This document shows positions 1 to 5,272 of a stretch of DNA of 5,272 bases, piece by piece. This DNA is from PKWO01 sp036561005 (GTDB lineage Bacteria; Pseudomonadota; Gammaproteobacteria; Burkholderiales; Burkholderiaceae_D). The stretch's first letter is position 1, and each line of letters opens with the position of its first letter. Position numbers and translations under genes: made by a program. A model generated the notes under the pieces. It searched no databases, was not told where the DNA came from, and saw only the letters and a list, made by a program, of their open reading frames with translations. The stretch is from contig DATBQE010000157.1 of assembly GCA_036561005.1 (NCBI GenBank), forward strand, positions 1 through 5,272, written 5' to 3'.

Positions 1-764
1 TCCGGCTTGGGCAAGTGCTTTCGAATTGACCAACGCTCGGTGCCGTCGACACCGTAGGCCCGAACGAATGCAACATCACTCTCCGTATAGATGAAGGCGC
101 CGCCGCATCCAAAAATGACTAAATCATACGTATCAGAGTAAGTAATTTCGTCAATAGACGTTTCGCTATCTTGAAAGATGGCCGCCCGAGTCGGTACCTT
201 TGCAAATGGCAGCGCTGACCAGTTCAAAAGGTGACGAAATTCTGTAGCTTTCTTGGCGTAATCTCCCTCTATTCCAATTATCACTTCTTTTGCAGGACCG
301 GCGCGCGGCAGGAGGACTCCTCCAGAATAGGTTTCGAGCCGTCTTGGCCCTTCCAGACCTGGCGCAATTACACTGGACGTGTTTCCCCTGTCCCTTGTAA
401 TATATGACGACCAATCCTTAGTATGATCGGTAACATCGCAATCCTCGTCGTCGGTAAAACCGTTAAATCCTGCGCAGCGAAGACTTGAAGGAATAATCCC
501 CAGTTTGGCAGCGGCAGAAAATAAAGTAACTTTCCCCAAACTGGTTACCTTCGAATTGCTGGCCTGCCACGCAAGTACACCGCCATCGCCACATTGCACC
601 ACAAGCTGAAGCCCGTCTTCAGCAATAAAAGCACGATTTCCGAACTCTGGCATGAACGGGTCGGGCTCAGAGCACTTGGCAAAGGATTGAATAACAGTGG
701 GATCGCCTTGCCTACCAGTGACGGTACAACCGATAAGCAATACAAAGAACACTGCTGCAGCCAA
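1..764 (-). CDS. Putative lipoprotein of unknown function, 3' part missing (runs off left edge); start disturbed
   Basis: An open frame reads leftward from about 779 to the window edge without a stop. After a hydrophobic run (LAAAVFFVLL) comes a clear lipobox, LIGC, with the Cys codon at 726-728. This predicts lipidation by Lgt and cleavage by signal peptidase II, and Thr at +2 suggests outer-membrane sorting. About 240 mature residues are visible, with several Cys and short strand-like segments such as DLVIFGCGGAFIY near the edge; I do not recognise the family. The only conventional start in this frame is TTG at 762-764. It would give a signal peptide with no positive charge, and its AAGG lies only 3 bases away. 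An in-frame TGA lies at 783-785. An ATG at 793-795 would supply a normal charged n-region (TFKSIRP), but it is one base out of frame because of five Ts at 780-784. The gene is therefore a frameshift candidate. That it codes is fairly sure; its start and function are not. Confidence 0.72.
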   Translation of the reverse strand, partial: MAAAVFFVLLIGCTVTGRQGDPTVIQSFAKCSEPDPFMPEFGNRAFIAEDGLQLVVQCGDGGVLAWQASNSKVTSLGKVTLFSAAAKLGIIPSSLRCAGFNGFTDDEDCDVTDHTKDWSSYITRDRGNTSSVIAPGLEGPRRLETYSGGVLLPRAGPAKEVIIGIEGDYAKKATEFRHLLNWSALPFAKVPTRAAIFQDSETSIDEITYSDTYDLVIFGCGGAFIYTESDVAFVRAYGVDGTERWSIRKHLPKP

Positions 765-795
765 GGGCCTTATAGATTTAAAAGTCACAATCATT
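765..795 (-). other. Displaced start and n-region of the lipoprotein gene (out of frame by one T)
   Basis: Read on the minus strand, ATG at 793-795 runs ATG ATT GTG ACT TTT TAA and stops. If one T of the five-T run at 780-784 is dropped, the same ATG reads M-I-V-T-F-K-S-I-R-P and joins the hydrophobic core and lipobox, placing the Cys at residue 23. That is the normal length and charge pattern of a lipoprotein signal peptide. No good Shine-Dalgarno is seen before this ATG. The fit is strong evidence that this was, or is, the true start. Confidence 0.6.
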
Positions 796-880
796 CTGAG
801 GAAGTCCAAGGGGCTATTGTTTTCCGTTTTGCGTCAGCGAAAATGTCTGCTAACCGCGTTTTTGTTGTTTGTCCACTTGT

Positions 881-956
881 GGCCGAACCAAACCCTCCAA
901 TGCCTCACGCCGACCGTCCGCTTTCCGCATCTTACCCGACCATCGGCAAGAAAACC
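881..956. repeat. Copy 1 of a 76-base dispersed direct repeat
   Basis: This segment aligns without gaps to 2388-2463 and differs at 8 of 76 positions by my count, about 89% identity. The longest identical block includes CGACCGTCCGCTTT, and CGCATCTTACCCGACCA follows after one mismatch. The two copies are in the same orientation. Here the repeat lies between the 142-residue gene and the lipoprotein gene, 85 bases upstream of the ATG at 795. No terminal inverted repeats, target duplication or protein were seen, so it looks like a small non-coding dispersed repeat rather than an insertion sequence. The rest of 796-1014 shows no gene. Confidence 0.85.
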
Positions 957-1014
957 GTCAAGATGCTTGTCGACCCACATCCGTCATCTGCCTCGTCCGA
1001 TACCAGAGGCTCGG

Positions 1015-1443
1015 CTAAGGTTCATCGACAAAGTGAATCTCGCTTTCGTTTCGCAGTGCGGAACATACATCATCATATAGTTTACGAACGGCATGTGTGG
1101 GGTCACCGTTCCTTATTAAGCGCCCAAGCATAGATTGCTCCGCGACGACGGTGCAACTCCACACGACATCCTCGCCCTTTGGGATTGGATCGCTTGGCTT
1201 AGTAGTGCTGTAGTCACGCACATTGGCACACCCAACCCATAGACTGAATGGCTTACGTGCACACATAACGCACCACCCCCAATCCTCTGCAATCACCGCT
1301 TCGACTTTGTAACCTTTTTCCACAAGAGCAACGCGAAGCCAGCTTGCAAGCTCCTTACCGTAGCAGCGAGGGTTCGTTTCCAAATCTTCGTCGGCTGCGA
1401 TCTGGAATTTCGTTGATTTGAACCACAACTGAGGATTTCTCAT
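1015..1443 (-). CDS. Hypothetical protein, 142 residues, Trp/Cys-rich with WGWCVMC core
   Basis: This is a complete frame from ATG at 1441-1443 to TAG at 1015-1017. The protein looks soluble, with no signal peptide or membrane segment. It opens with a strand-like NPQLWFKSTKFQI, then an acidic segment (ADEDLETNP), an amphipathic helix (GKELASWLRVALVEKGY) and the core AEDWGWCVMC at about 52-61. A strand LWVGCANV (69-75) and a C-terminal helix (AVRKLYDDVCSAL) follow. It has six Trp (7, 35, 55, 57, 69, 95) and six Cys (27, 58, 61, 72, 97, 127). The N-terminal WFKSTKF, the E-D-W-G-W-C core and the LWVGC strand resemble a widespread proteobacterial family of unknown function, from memory only. C58-x2-C61 could bind metal or be redox-active, but that is inference. 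There is no clear Shine-Dalgarno before the ATG. No role can be read from the neighbours, which are also uncharacterised. Confidence 0.78.
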   Translation of the reverse strand: MRNPQLWFKSTKFQIAADEDLETNPRCYGKELASWLRVALVEKGYKVEAVIAEDWGWCVMCARKPFSLWVGCANVRDYSTTKPSDPIPKGEDVVWSCTVVAEQSMLGRLIRNGDPTHAVRKLYDDVCSALRNESEIHFVDEP

Positions 1444-1678
1444 AAATGTTTATGAACACCGGCAATGAAATGTGGAACGTATCATTTACAAGACAGCATC
1501 AGATTCGCGCAGCTCACGAAAGTCGGCTTATGGCAGCCGCCCCCTGCCAATTGTAGCCCAACGCCGACCGGCGGCAAAGATACGGAAGGAGTCATCGAAG
1601 ATCCGGGAGGAACCGGCAGGCAACGATCCCGAACGACTCTTCGCGTTTCTCGTTACCTGACGCTTGGGATGCTTGTTT
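1444..1678. other. Intergenic stretch without a supported gene
   Basis: These 235 bases lie between two minus-strand genes. Short frames exist on both strands, but none has a convincing start, ribosome site or protein-like composition. The minus strand contains runs such as GGCAGGGGGCGGCTGCC (1540-1556) and GCCGACTTTCGTGAGC, of the kind common in decayed non-coding debris between genes in Burkholderiales. It presumably contains the promoter of the 142-residue gene, but I cannot place one. Confidence 0.45.
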
Positions 1679-2323
1679 TCATATCGACCGTAGCAATATG
1701 AATTGCCTCACGCTGTAATACCCTTCACAAGCCTTCCAGGGAAGCGAACTCACGGCCGCCTCGCCGTTGCGCCATGCTTCGTTGTCGAGCAGCGACTCAA
1801 TCGTAAATTGGCCGTTCAGATTAGCGAAGAACGTCCTGATCCAATGCGTGTCCGAACTCAGATTCTCGTTCAGGATTGCTTTTTCGATTGCCGCGAGCGC
1901 ACCTTGCGGAATCTCCGCCGCAATACCATCTGAGGCACGCGTACCAAAATTGCCGCAGTAAGATGTATATTTCTTGCCCGCGATTTCCCAGGATTCGATG
2001 GATACCTGATCGCCATCAACGATCTGCCAGAATCCGGCCAGCATGACGTGCAAGGAATTGAGCATGAAGTTGTGCAAACCATTGCGGATACCAGTTTGCC
2101 CTTCGCCGATGCCGGCGAACGATTCTTCTATCGTTGAACCCGACTCGAGCCGAAGGTGGATATCCAGCCTTCCGTTCGAAAGTCCGGGGGTCCATTGCGC
2201 GCGTATGGCAGGGAAATTGCCATTCGCGAGCAGCCAGCCGTTGTATTCCTCGGTGTGCAGGCCGTGGTGGGAAAGGATGAGTTGAAGATCCTGAATTGGG
2301 AGAGGTTCAGTGGATGTCATCAT
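1679..2323 (-). CDS. Hypothetical protein, 214 residues, resembles DUF6348 type
   Basis: The frame ends with TGA at 1679-1681 and is open upstream as far as 2545. I place the start at the ATG pair 2321-2323 / 2318-2320, because a weak AAGAAG lies 6 bases upstream and everything further upstream is read through the 76-base repeat. The protein is soluble, with no signal peptide. In order it shows an N-terminal helix (PIQDLQLILSHHGL), a segment with NGWLLANGNFPAIRAQW, a strand pair (GRLDIHLRLESG), the motif EESFAGIGEG at about 66-75, a long helix (NFMLNSLHVMLAGFW, 85-99), a strand with VSIESWEIAGKKY, and C-terminal helices. The ESFAGIGEG motif followed by a helix containing HVMLA recalls DUF6348-type proteins; this is recognition from memory, not a search. 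Function is unknown. An immunity-like role would be a guess, and no toxin gene is beside it. Confidence 0.75.
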   Translation of the reverse strand: MMTSTEPLPIQDLQLILSHHGLHTEEYNGWLLANGNFPAIRAQWTPGLSNGRLDIHLRLESGSTIEESFAGIGEGQTGIRNGLHNFMLNSLHVMLAGFWQIVDGDQVSIESWEIAGKKYTSYCGNFGTRASDGIAAEIPQGALAAIEKAILNENLSSDTHWIRTFFANLNGQFTIESLLDNEAWRNGEAAVSSLPWKACEGYYSVRQFILLRSI

Positions 2324-2387
2324 CAAATGCTTCTTGGAATTTTTGAGTTTCGTATCACGTTGCGGCACCGCCAATATCACCGCCATC

Positions 2388-2463
2388 GGCCGACCTAAAC
2401 CCTCCGACGCCCCACGCCGACCGTCCGCTTTGCGCATCTTACCCGACCACCGGCAGGAAAACC
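2388..2463. repeat. Copy 2 of the 76-base dispersed direct repeat
   Basis: This matches 881-956 at 68 of 76 positions, in the same orientation, with no gaps. It lies 64 bases upstream of the proposed start of the 214-residue gene, much as copy 1 lies just upstream of the lipoprotein gene. The minus-strand frame of that gene stays open through the repeat, which would give an arginine- and glycine-rich extension (MRKADGRRGASEGLGRP). The similarity to a non-coding copy elsewhere argues that this extension is not real protein. Beyond 2463 the two copies diverge at once. Confidence 0.85.
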
Positions 2464-2531
2464 ACCCAGCCCCCAACCCACTGCGCTCGGCTATTAGGGC
2501 GGAAAAGCCAAAGGCGGCGTAACAGGGAACA

Positions 2532-2549
2532 CGCATCGCATGCAATGCG
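2532..2549. repeat. 18-base near-perfect palindrome
   Basis: CGCATCGCATGCAATGCG reads the same on the opposite strand apart from one mismatched pair, and is centred on GCATGC. It could form a cruciform or RNA hairpin, or be a dimeric protein site. It lies in the repeat-rich gap behind the receptor gene. Confidence 0.55.
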
Positions 2550-2562
2550 CCTGCGCAGCGGT

Positions 2563-2580
2563 GACGGCATGGAAGCCGTC
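2563..2580. repeat. Perfect 6-base stem with 6-base loop
   Basis: GACGGC (2563-2568) and GCCGTC (2575-2580) are exact complements around a six-base loop. It lies 13 bases from the preceding palindrome. There is no T-run on either side, so it is not a typical intrinsic terminator; it is probably part of the REP-like cluster. Confidence 0.5.
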
Positions 2581-2647
2581 GCTCCTTGCAATCAGAAGGT
2601 TTTATTCATTGCCTTCCGCCGGATGCGGTTACAAGCCCATCCCCTAC

Positions 2648-2686
2648 GGCGGATACGCCGGGCGTCGCACGCTTCGCCCATCCGCC
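2648..2686. repeat. REP-like bulged hairpin downstream of the chemoreceptor gene
   Basis: GGCGGAT (2648-2654) pairs with ATCCGCC (2680-2686), and inside it GGGCG (2660-2664) pairs with CGCCC (2675-2679). A five-base bulge (ACGCC) sits on one arm and a ten-base loop at the tip. The bulged, GC-rich form and its place 35 bases beyond the receptor stop codon are typical of REP-type palindromes, which can protect mRNA 3' ends. There is no U-run. Confidence 0.65.
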
Positions 2687-2721
2687 CCGCGAACTGTCGG
2701 GTCAAGTCGCAATGACTCCGC

Positions 2722-4449
2722 TCAAAACTCTTCCCAATCATCGGCTCCCGGGCGCGGCGGCGGCGCTTTTGATGGATTGGCGAGCGTGCTTTTAGGGGCG
2801 CTCAATTTTGCAGTGGCCGGCAACCGGTTCGCCGGAGCCCGCTTCGCAGGCGCGGCTGGGGAAGCGACCTTGCGCGGCACGTGCAGGCTCTGCGTCGGCG
2901 CGTGCCCATCGAGTTTGAATATGCTGACCGCCTGCGACAATGCCGCTGCCTGATCCTGCATGCTTTGCGCCGCTGCCGCAGCCTGCTCGACAAGCGCGGC
3001 ATTTTGTTGGGTCATTTCATCCATCTGGCCAACCGCTTCATTGACTTGCTCGATGCCGTTGCTTTGTTCCTGACTGGCTGTCGTGATTTCGCTCATGATC
3101 TCGGCCACTTGCTTCACCGAGGTCACGATCTCAGTCATGGTGCTGCCGGCGTCGTCGACCAAACGGCTGCCGGCATCGACCTTGTCGACCGAATCGCCGA
3201 TCAGTGTCTTGATCTCCTTGGCCGCGCTGGCCGAACGTTGCGCCAGGTTGCGCACTTCGGTTGCCACGACTGCAAAGCCGCGACCCTGCTCGCCGGCGCG
3301 CGCCGCTTCCACTGCGGCGTTGAGCGCCAAGATATTGGTTTGAAAGGCAATGCTATCGATCACGCCGATGATATCGACGATCTTGCGCGAGCTGTCCTTG
3401 ATCGATGCCATCGTTGCGACGACCTGGCCGACCACTTCGCCGCCTTTCAACGCGACATCGGAAGCCGACACCACCAACTGGTTGGCCTGGCGCGCATTGT
3501 CCGCGTTTTGCTTGACGGTTTCCGTCAACGCCTCCACGGTACTGGCCGTTTCTTCAAGCGAACTCGCCTGCGATTCGGTGCGCGCCGAAAGGTCAAGGTT
3601 GCCGCTGGCAATTTCGCGCGATGCGCTCGAGATCGCTTCCGTGCCGACGCGAACCTCTCCAACCGTGCGGGCCAGGCTGTCGTTCATTTCCTTGAGCGCC
3701 TGCAGCAGCTGGCCGGTTTCATCGGTTCCTAGCGGCACGATATTGCACGTCAAGTCACCCTGCGCCACCTGCTTGGCGATGCCGACCGCCTCATTGAGCG
3801 GCACCGTGATGGAACGGGTGATCCAGAACGCCAGGCTGACGCCGGCCAGCAGGCCCAACACGCCAAGCGCAATCATCAGGTTGCGTGAAGAGGCAATATC
3901 ATCTCTTGCCATTGCGCCGCTGGCGTCTACCTGGCTTTTCTGTATGTTGACCATGGTCTTGATGTCGTCGAGCAGCACATCGAGCGCCGGGAAAGTCTCG
4001 TTATTCATCTTCGCGGCCGCGTCGTCCTTGCTGCCAGCTTCGACCAGGTCTGCCACATTGATGAACGAGGTAGCATAAGCGGCACGCGCGCTTTGAACTT
4101 TGGCCAATGCCGCCTTGCTCTCGCTTGAGATGGCCAGGTTACCGAGCGTCACGAGCGCCGCATCGATCGTTTTCTTGTCTGCGTCGATGCGCTCATAACT
4201 CTTCGCGCGCGCAGCTTGATCGGGAAGGATGAACAAGGCGAGCGTTCTCTTTGCGTCCTCGCGGGCAGCGGAATCAATGGCACTGGCCGAAGCGGCGCCA
4301 ACCCAGTCCTGCTGAATGATCTTGTCGTTGATCGCACCAATCGATGCAAAACGCAAGAGGCTGGTGACGATCATGACCAGCATCAGCAGCATCAATACGG
4401 CGAAGGCCGCGCCGAGACGGGTGCTGATCTTCAGATTTCCGAATACCAT
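2722..4449 (-). CDS. Methyl-accepting chemotaxis protein (Tsr/Tar-like transmembrane receptor)
   Basis: This is a complete 575-residue inner-membrane chemoreceptor that relays ligand state to CheA/CheW. In order it has a short cytoplasmic N-terminus, TM1 (about 12-33), a helical periplasmic sensor (34-188) in the size range of the four-helix-bundle 4HB_MCP type, TM2 (189-211), a HAMP domain (about 212-264, with the usual Pro at 217) and a long signalling coiled coil. The hairpin tip is unmistakable: IAFQTNILALNAAVEAARAG (367-386), then EQGRGFAVVATEVRNLAQRS (387-406). A methylation segment ASSLEETAS lies at 295-303 (E299, E300) and others at 457-465 and 484-492. A 60-residue Ala/Pro/Lys-rich linker (about 511-570) ends in DWEEF, matching the W-x-x-F tether for CheR/CheB. 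The start is fixed by a strong AGGAG seven bases upstream. The ligand is unknown. The secreted-protein gene lies 74 bases upstream on the same strand. Confidence 0.97.
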   Translation of the reverse strand: MVFGNLKISTRLGAAFAVLMLLMLVMIVTSLLRFASIGAINDKIIQQDWVGAASASAIDSAAREDAKRTLALFILPDQAARAKSYERIDADKKTIDAALVTLGNLAISSESKAALAKVQSARAAYATSFINVADLVEAGSKDDAAAKMNNETFPALDVLLDDIKTMVNIQKSQVDASGAMARDDIASSRNLMIALGVLGLLAGVSLAFWITRSITVPLNEAVGIAKQVAQGDLTCNIVPLGTDETGQLLQALKEMNDSLARTVGEVRVGTEAISSASREIASGNLDLSARTESQASSLEETASTVEALTETVKQNADNARQANQLVVSASDVALKGGEVVGQVVATMASIKDSSRKIVDIIGVIDSIAFQTNILALNAAVEAARAGEQGRGFAVVATEVRNLAQRSASAAKEIKTLIGDSVDKVDAGSRLVDDAGSTMTEIVTSVKQVAEIMSEITTASQEQSNGIEQVNEAVGQMDEMTQQNAALVEQAAAAAQSMQDQAAALSQAVSIFKLDGHAPTQSLHVPRKVASPAAPAKRAPANRLPATAKLSAPKSTLANPSKAPPPRPGADDWEEF

Positions 4450-4456
4450 CGAGATT

Positions 4457-4462
4457 CTCCTA
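4457..4462 (-). promoter_or_regulatory. Strong ribosome binding site of the chemoreceptor gene
   Basis: On the minus strand TAGGAG is followed by seven bases and then ATG at 4447-4449. This is near-consensus and optimally spaced, and it fixes the receptor start. A TAAAAT box lies further upstream (4486-4491), but I see no matching -35, so no promoter is called. Confidence 0.85.
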
Positions 4463-4523
4463 GAACGTTGGGCCCAGCGCGATCACATTTTATTCGATCC
4501 TCGTGACAGTAGGATGCAACGGG

Positions 4524-5126
4524 TTACTGGTTCAAATTTCGTGTCTTGATGCCGACGGGCGGACCGCTTTTCCTGGAAAACAGAATGGGGCAATTGACCA
4601 CCACATCGGTCGCCGCGATGCCAACCTGCTTTTTACTTTCTGCTTCGGAAATTTCCTGTTCCGAGCGAAGCAGATGGGGTTTCGATCCCGGCAGCCACGT
4701 CACCTGGTATACCACCCAAAACGGAGTGTACTCCGCGTTGCCGCCGTCGTCAGCAGCGGCCTGTGGCGCCGAAGGAAAGACGCTGCCCTGCTCGAAATTG
4801 GAAAACTTATACACGCGGTCCACCGCCGATGGCTGTCCTGGCTCCGGCGTGCGTAATGCGTGCCGCAAGCGAGGCACATAGTTGGCGCCGGCGGCGCGCG
4901 CCATCTCCGCCTGCGAAACATCGGTCGTAATATAGTAGACAACATCGCCGTCGTACCACCCGGACAAGAGCGGCACCTCCACCGTAGCGGCGGGACTGGC
5001 GTTCGCTGCTGCGCCGGAAGCCTTCAAAGCCTGGGCGGAGGGCGACCAGGCAGCAATCAACAATAAAGCTGCAGCAATGGCGATAAGGCTTGACCGACCA
5101 CATTTGCGCAACTTGGAATTCGACAT
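4524..5126 (-). CDS. Secreted hypothetical protein, 200 residues, resembles DUF7482 type
   Basis: The frame ends with TAA at 4524-4526. I choose ATG at 5124-5126 over the one at 5139-5141, because GGAG lies five bases before it while the upstream ATG has no ribosome site. The N-terminus is a clear Sec signal peptide: KLRKCGR, a hydrophobic core (SLIAIAAALLLIAAW), then SPSAQA with cleavage expected after residue 33. The mature part begins with an Ala-rich stretch, then VPLLSGWYDGDVVYYITTDV (51-70), ANYVPRL (81-87), KFSNFEQGSVFPSAPQ (107-122), YTPFWVVYQVTWLPG (133-147) and VVVNCPILFS (175-184). The SGWxDG, YITTD, NF-QGxVxPSAP and VNCPI blocks recall a family of exported proteins I associate with DUF7482, from memory only. 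No catalytic site is recognised. It is probably periplasmic. It precedes the chemoreceptor gene by 74 bases and may be cotranscribed with it. Confidence 0.87.
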   Translation of the reverse strand: MSNSKLRKCGRSSLIAIAAALLLIAAWSPSAQALKASGAAANASPAATVEVPLLSGWYDGDVVYYITTDVSQAEMARAAGANYVPRLRHALRTPEPGQPSAVDRVYKFSNFEQGSVFPSAPQAAADDGGNAEYTPFWVVYQVTWLPGSKPHLLRSEQEISEAESKKQVGIAATDVVVNCPILFSRKSGPPVGIKTRNLNQ

Positions 5127-5131
5127 GCGGG

Positions 5132-5135
5132 CTCC
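5132..5135 (-). promoter_or_regulatory. Ribosome binding site deciding the start of the secreted protein
   Basis: GGAG on the minus strand lies five bases upstream of ATG 5124-5126. It favours the 200-residue form over a 205-residue form starting at 5141, which lacks a Shine-Dalgarno. The shorter form also gives a more usual signal-peptide n-region. Confidence 0.7.
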
Positions 5136-5272
5136 GTCCATATAATGTTTCAGTTTAATGTGGTTGCCCGGTTGCCAACATCGAGCCGATCTCGCTTAGT
5201 CGGATCCGGAGGCGTTTACTTACACGGAAATGCAAGGATTTTCGACGTGCGTTCCCCATATTGGTCCGGTGG

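Larger units (their letters stand above)
2324..2721. other. 398-base gene-free stretch with repeat and hairpins
   Basis: This stretch lies between the end of the chemoreceptor gene and the proposed start of the 214-residue gene. It holds the 76-base repeat copy 2 (2388-2463), a GC-rich segment with AGGGCGGAAAAGCC near 2495, two simple palindromes (2532-2549 and 2563-2580) and a longer bulged REP-like hairpin (2648-2686). Frames on both strands cross it, but their arginine-, proline- and alanine-rich translations look like shadows. None of the hairpins has a U-run on the minus strand, so none is a classical intrinsic terminator for the receptor gene. Confidence 0.6.

Noticed and set aside
166..414. 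Minus-strand 82-codon frame
   Set aside because: It lies fully inside the lipoprotein gene in another frame and is Arg/Ser-rich, a typical shadow.
594..1133. Plus-strand open frame of 179 codons
   Set aside because: It overlaps the lipoprotein gene start, the repeat and the 142-residue gene on the other strand. It has no ribosome site and its composition is not protein-like.
1465..1701. Plus-strand frames in the gap before the 214-residue gene
   Set aside because: The start has no Shine-Dalgarno, the sequence is low-complexity, and it runs antisense into the end of a better-supported gene.
2563..2580. Hairpin as the terminator of the chemoreceptor gene
   Set aside because: No U-run follows the stem on the minus strand, and it lies about 140 bases past the stop codon.
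2540..2953. Plus-strand 137-codon frame across the hairpin cluster
   Set aside because: It crosses REP-like palindromes and the end of the receptor gene, and its translation is Ala/Arg/Ser-rich with no motif.
2881..4078. Long plus-strand open frames inside the chemoreceptor gene
   Set aside because: They lie antisense to a clearly real receptor gene, and their His/Arg/Leu- or Ser-rich translations are shadows of its codon use.
5141..5146. Perfect TATAAT on the plus strand
   Set aside because: No -35 box is found at a fitting distance and no plus-strand gene follows within the window except an uncalled edge frame.
5149..5180. Possible promoter of the secreted-protein gene (minus-strand TTGGCA with a TAAACT box)
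   Set aside because: The spacer is only 15 bases and the -10 matches at four of six positions, too weak to list.

Overview
The window reads like a chromosomal stretch of a beta-proteobacterium, most likely Burkholderiales and possibly Oxalobacteraceae. This is inferred from the style of the chemoreceptor, its C-terminal DWEEF pentapeptide, the moderately high GC of the receptor gene and the REP-like intergenic debris. No rRNA, tRNA, CRISPR array, transposase or integrase was seen. All five genes I can support lie on the minus strand, so transcription runs from right to left.

Right half (about 2722-5126): a secreted protein of unknown function (4524-5126) is followed after 74 bases by a complete 575-residue methyl-accepting chemotaxis protein (2722-4449). 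The receptor has two membrane segments, a four-helix-type periplasmic sensor, a HAMP domain, a full signalling hairpin and a C-terminal tether. The two genes could be cotranscribed. A functional link between the exported protein and the receptor is only a guess from position.

Middle (2324-2721): a 398-base stretch with no gene of its own holds three hairpin-forming palindromes and one copy of a 76-base repeat.

Left half (1-2323): three accessory-looking genes are separated by non-coding debris. They are a 214-residue protein resembling the DUF6348 type (1679-2323), a 142-residue Trp- and Cys-rich hypothetical protein with a WGWC core (1015-1443), and a lipoprotein gene running off the left edge. 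The second copy of the 76-base repeat (881-956) lies between the last two. The repeat copies are in the same orientation, each a short distance upstream of an accessory gene. The left part is visibly more AT-rich than the receptor gene, which fits a region of more recent turnover.

The most notable observation is in the lipoprotein gene. Its ATG and charged n-region are out of frame with its hydrophobic core and lipobox by one T in a five-T run. As written, it is either disrupted, started at a poor TTG, read by slippage, or affected by a one-base sequence error. I found no convincing undescribed multi-gene system.
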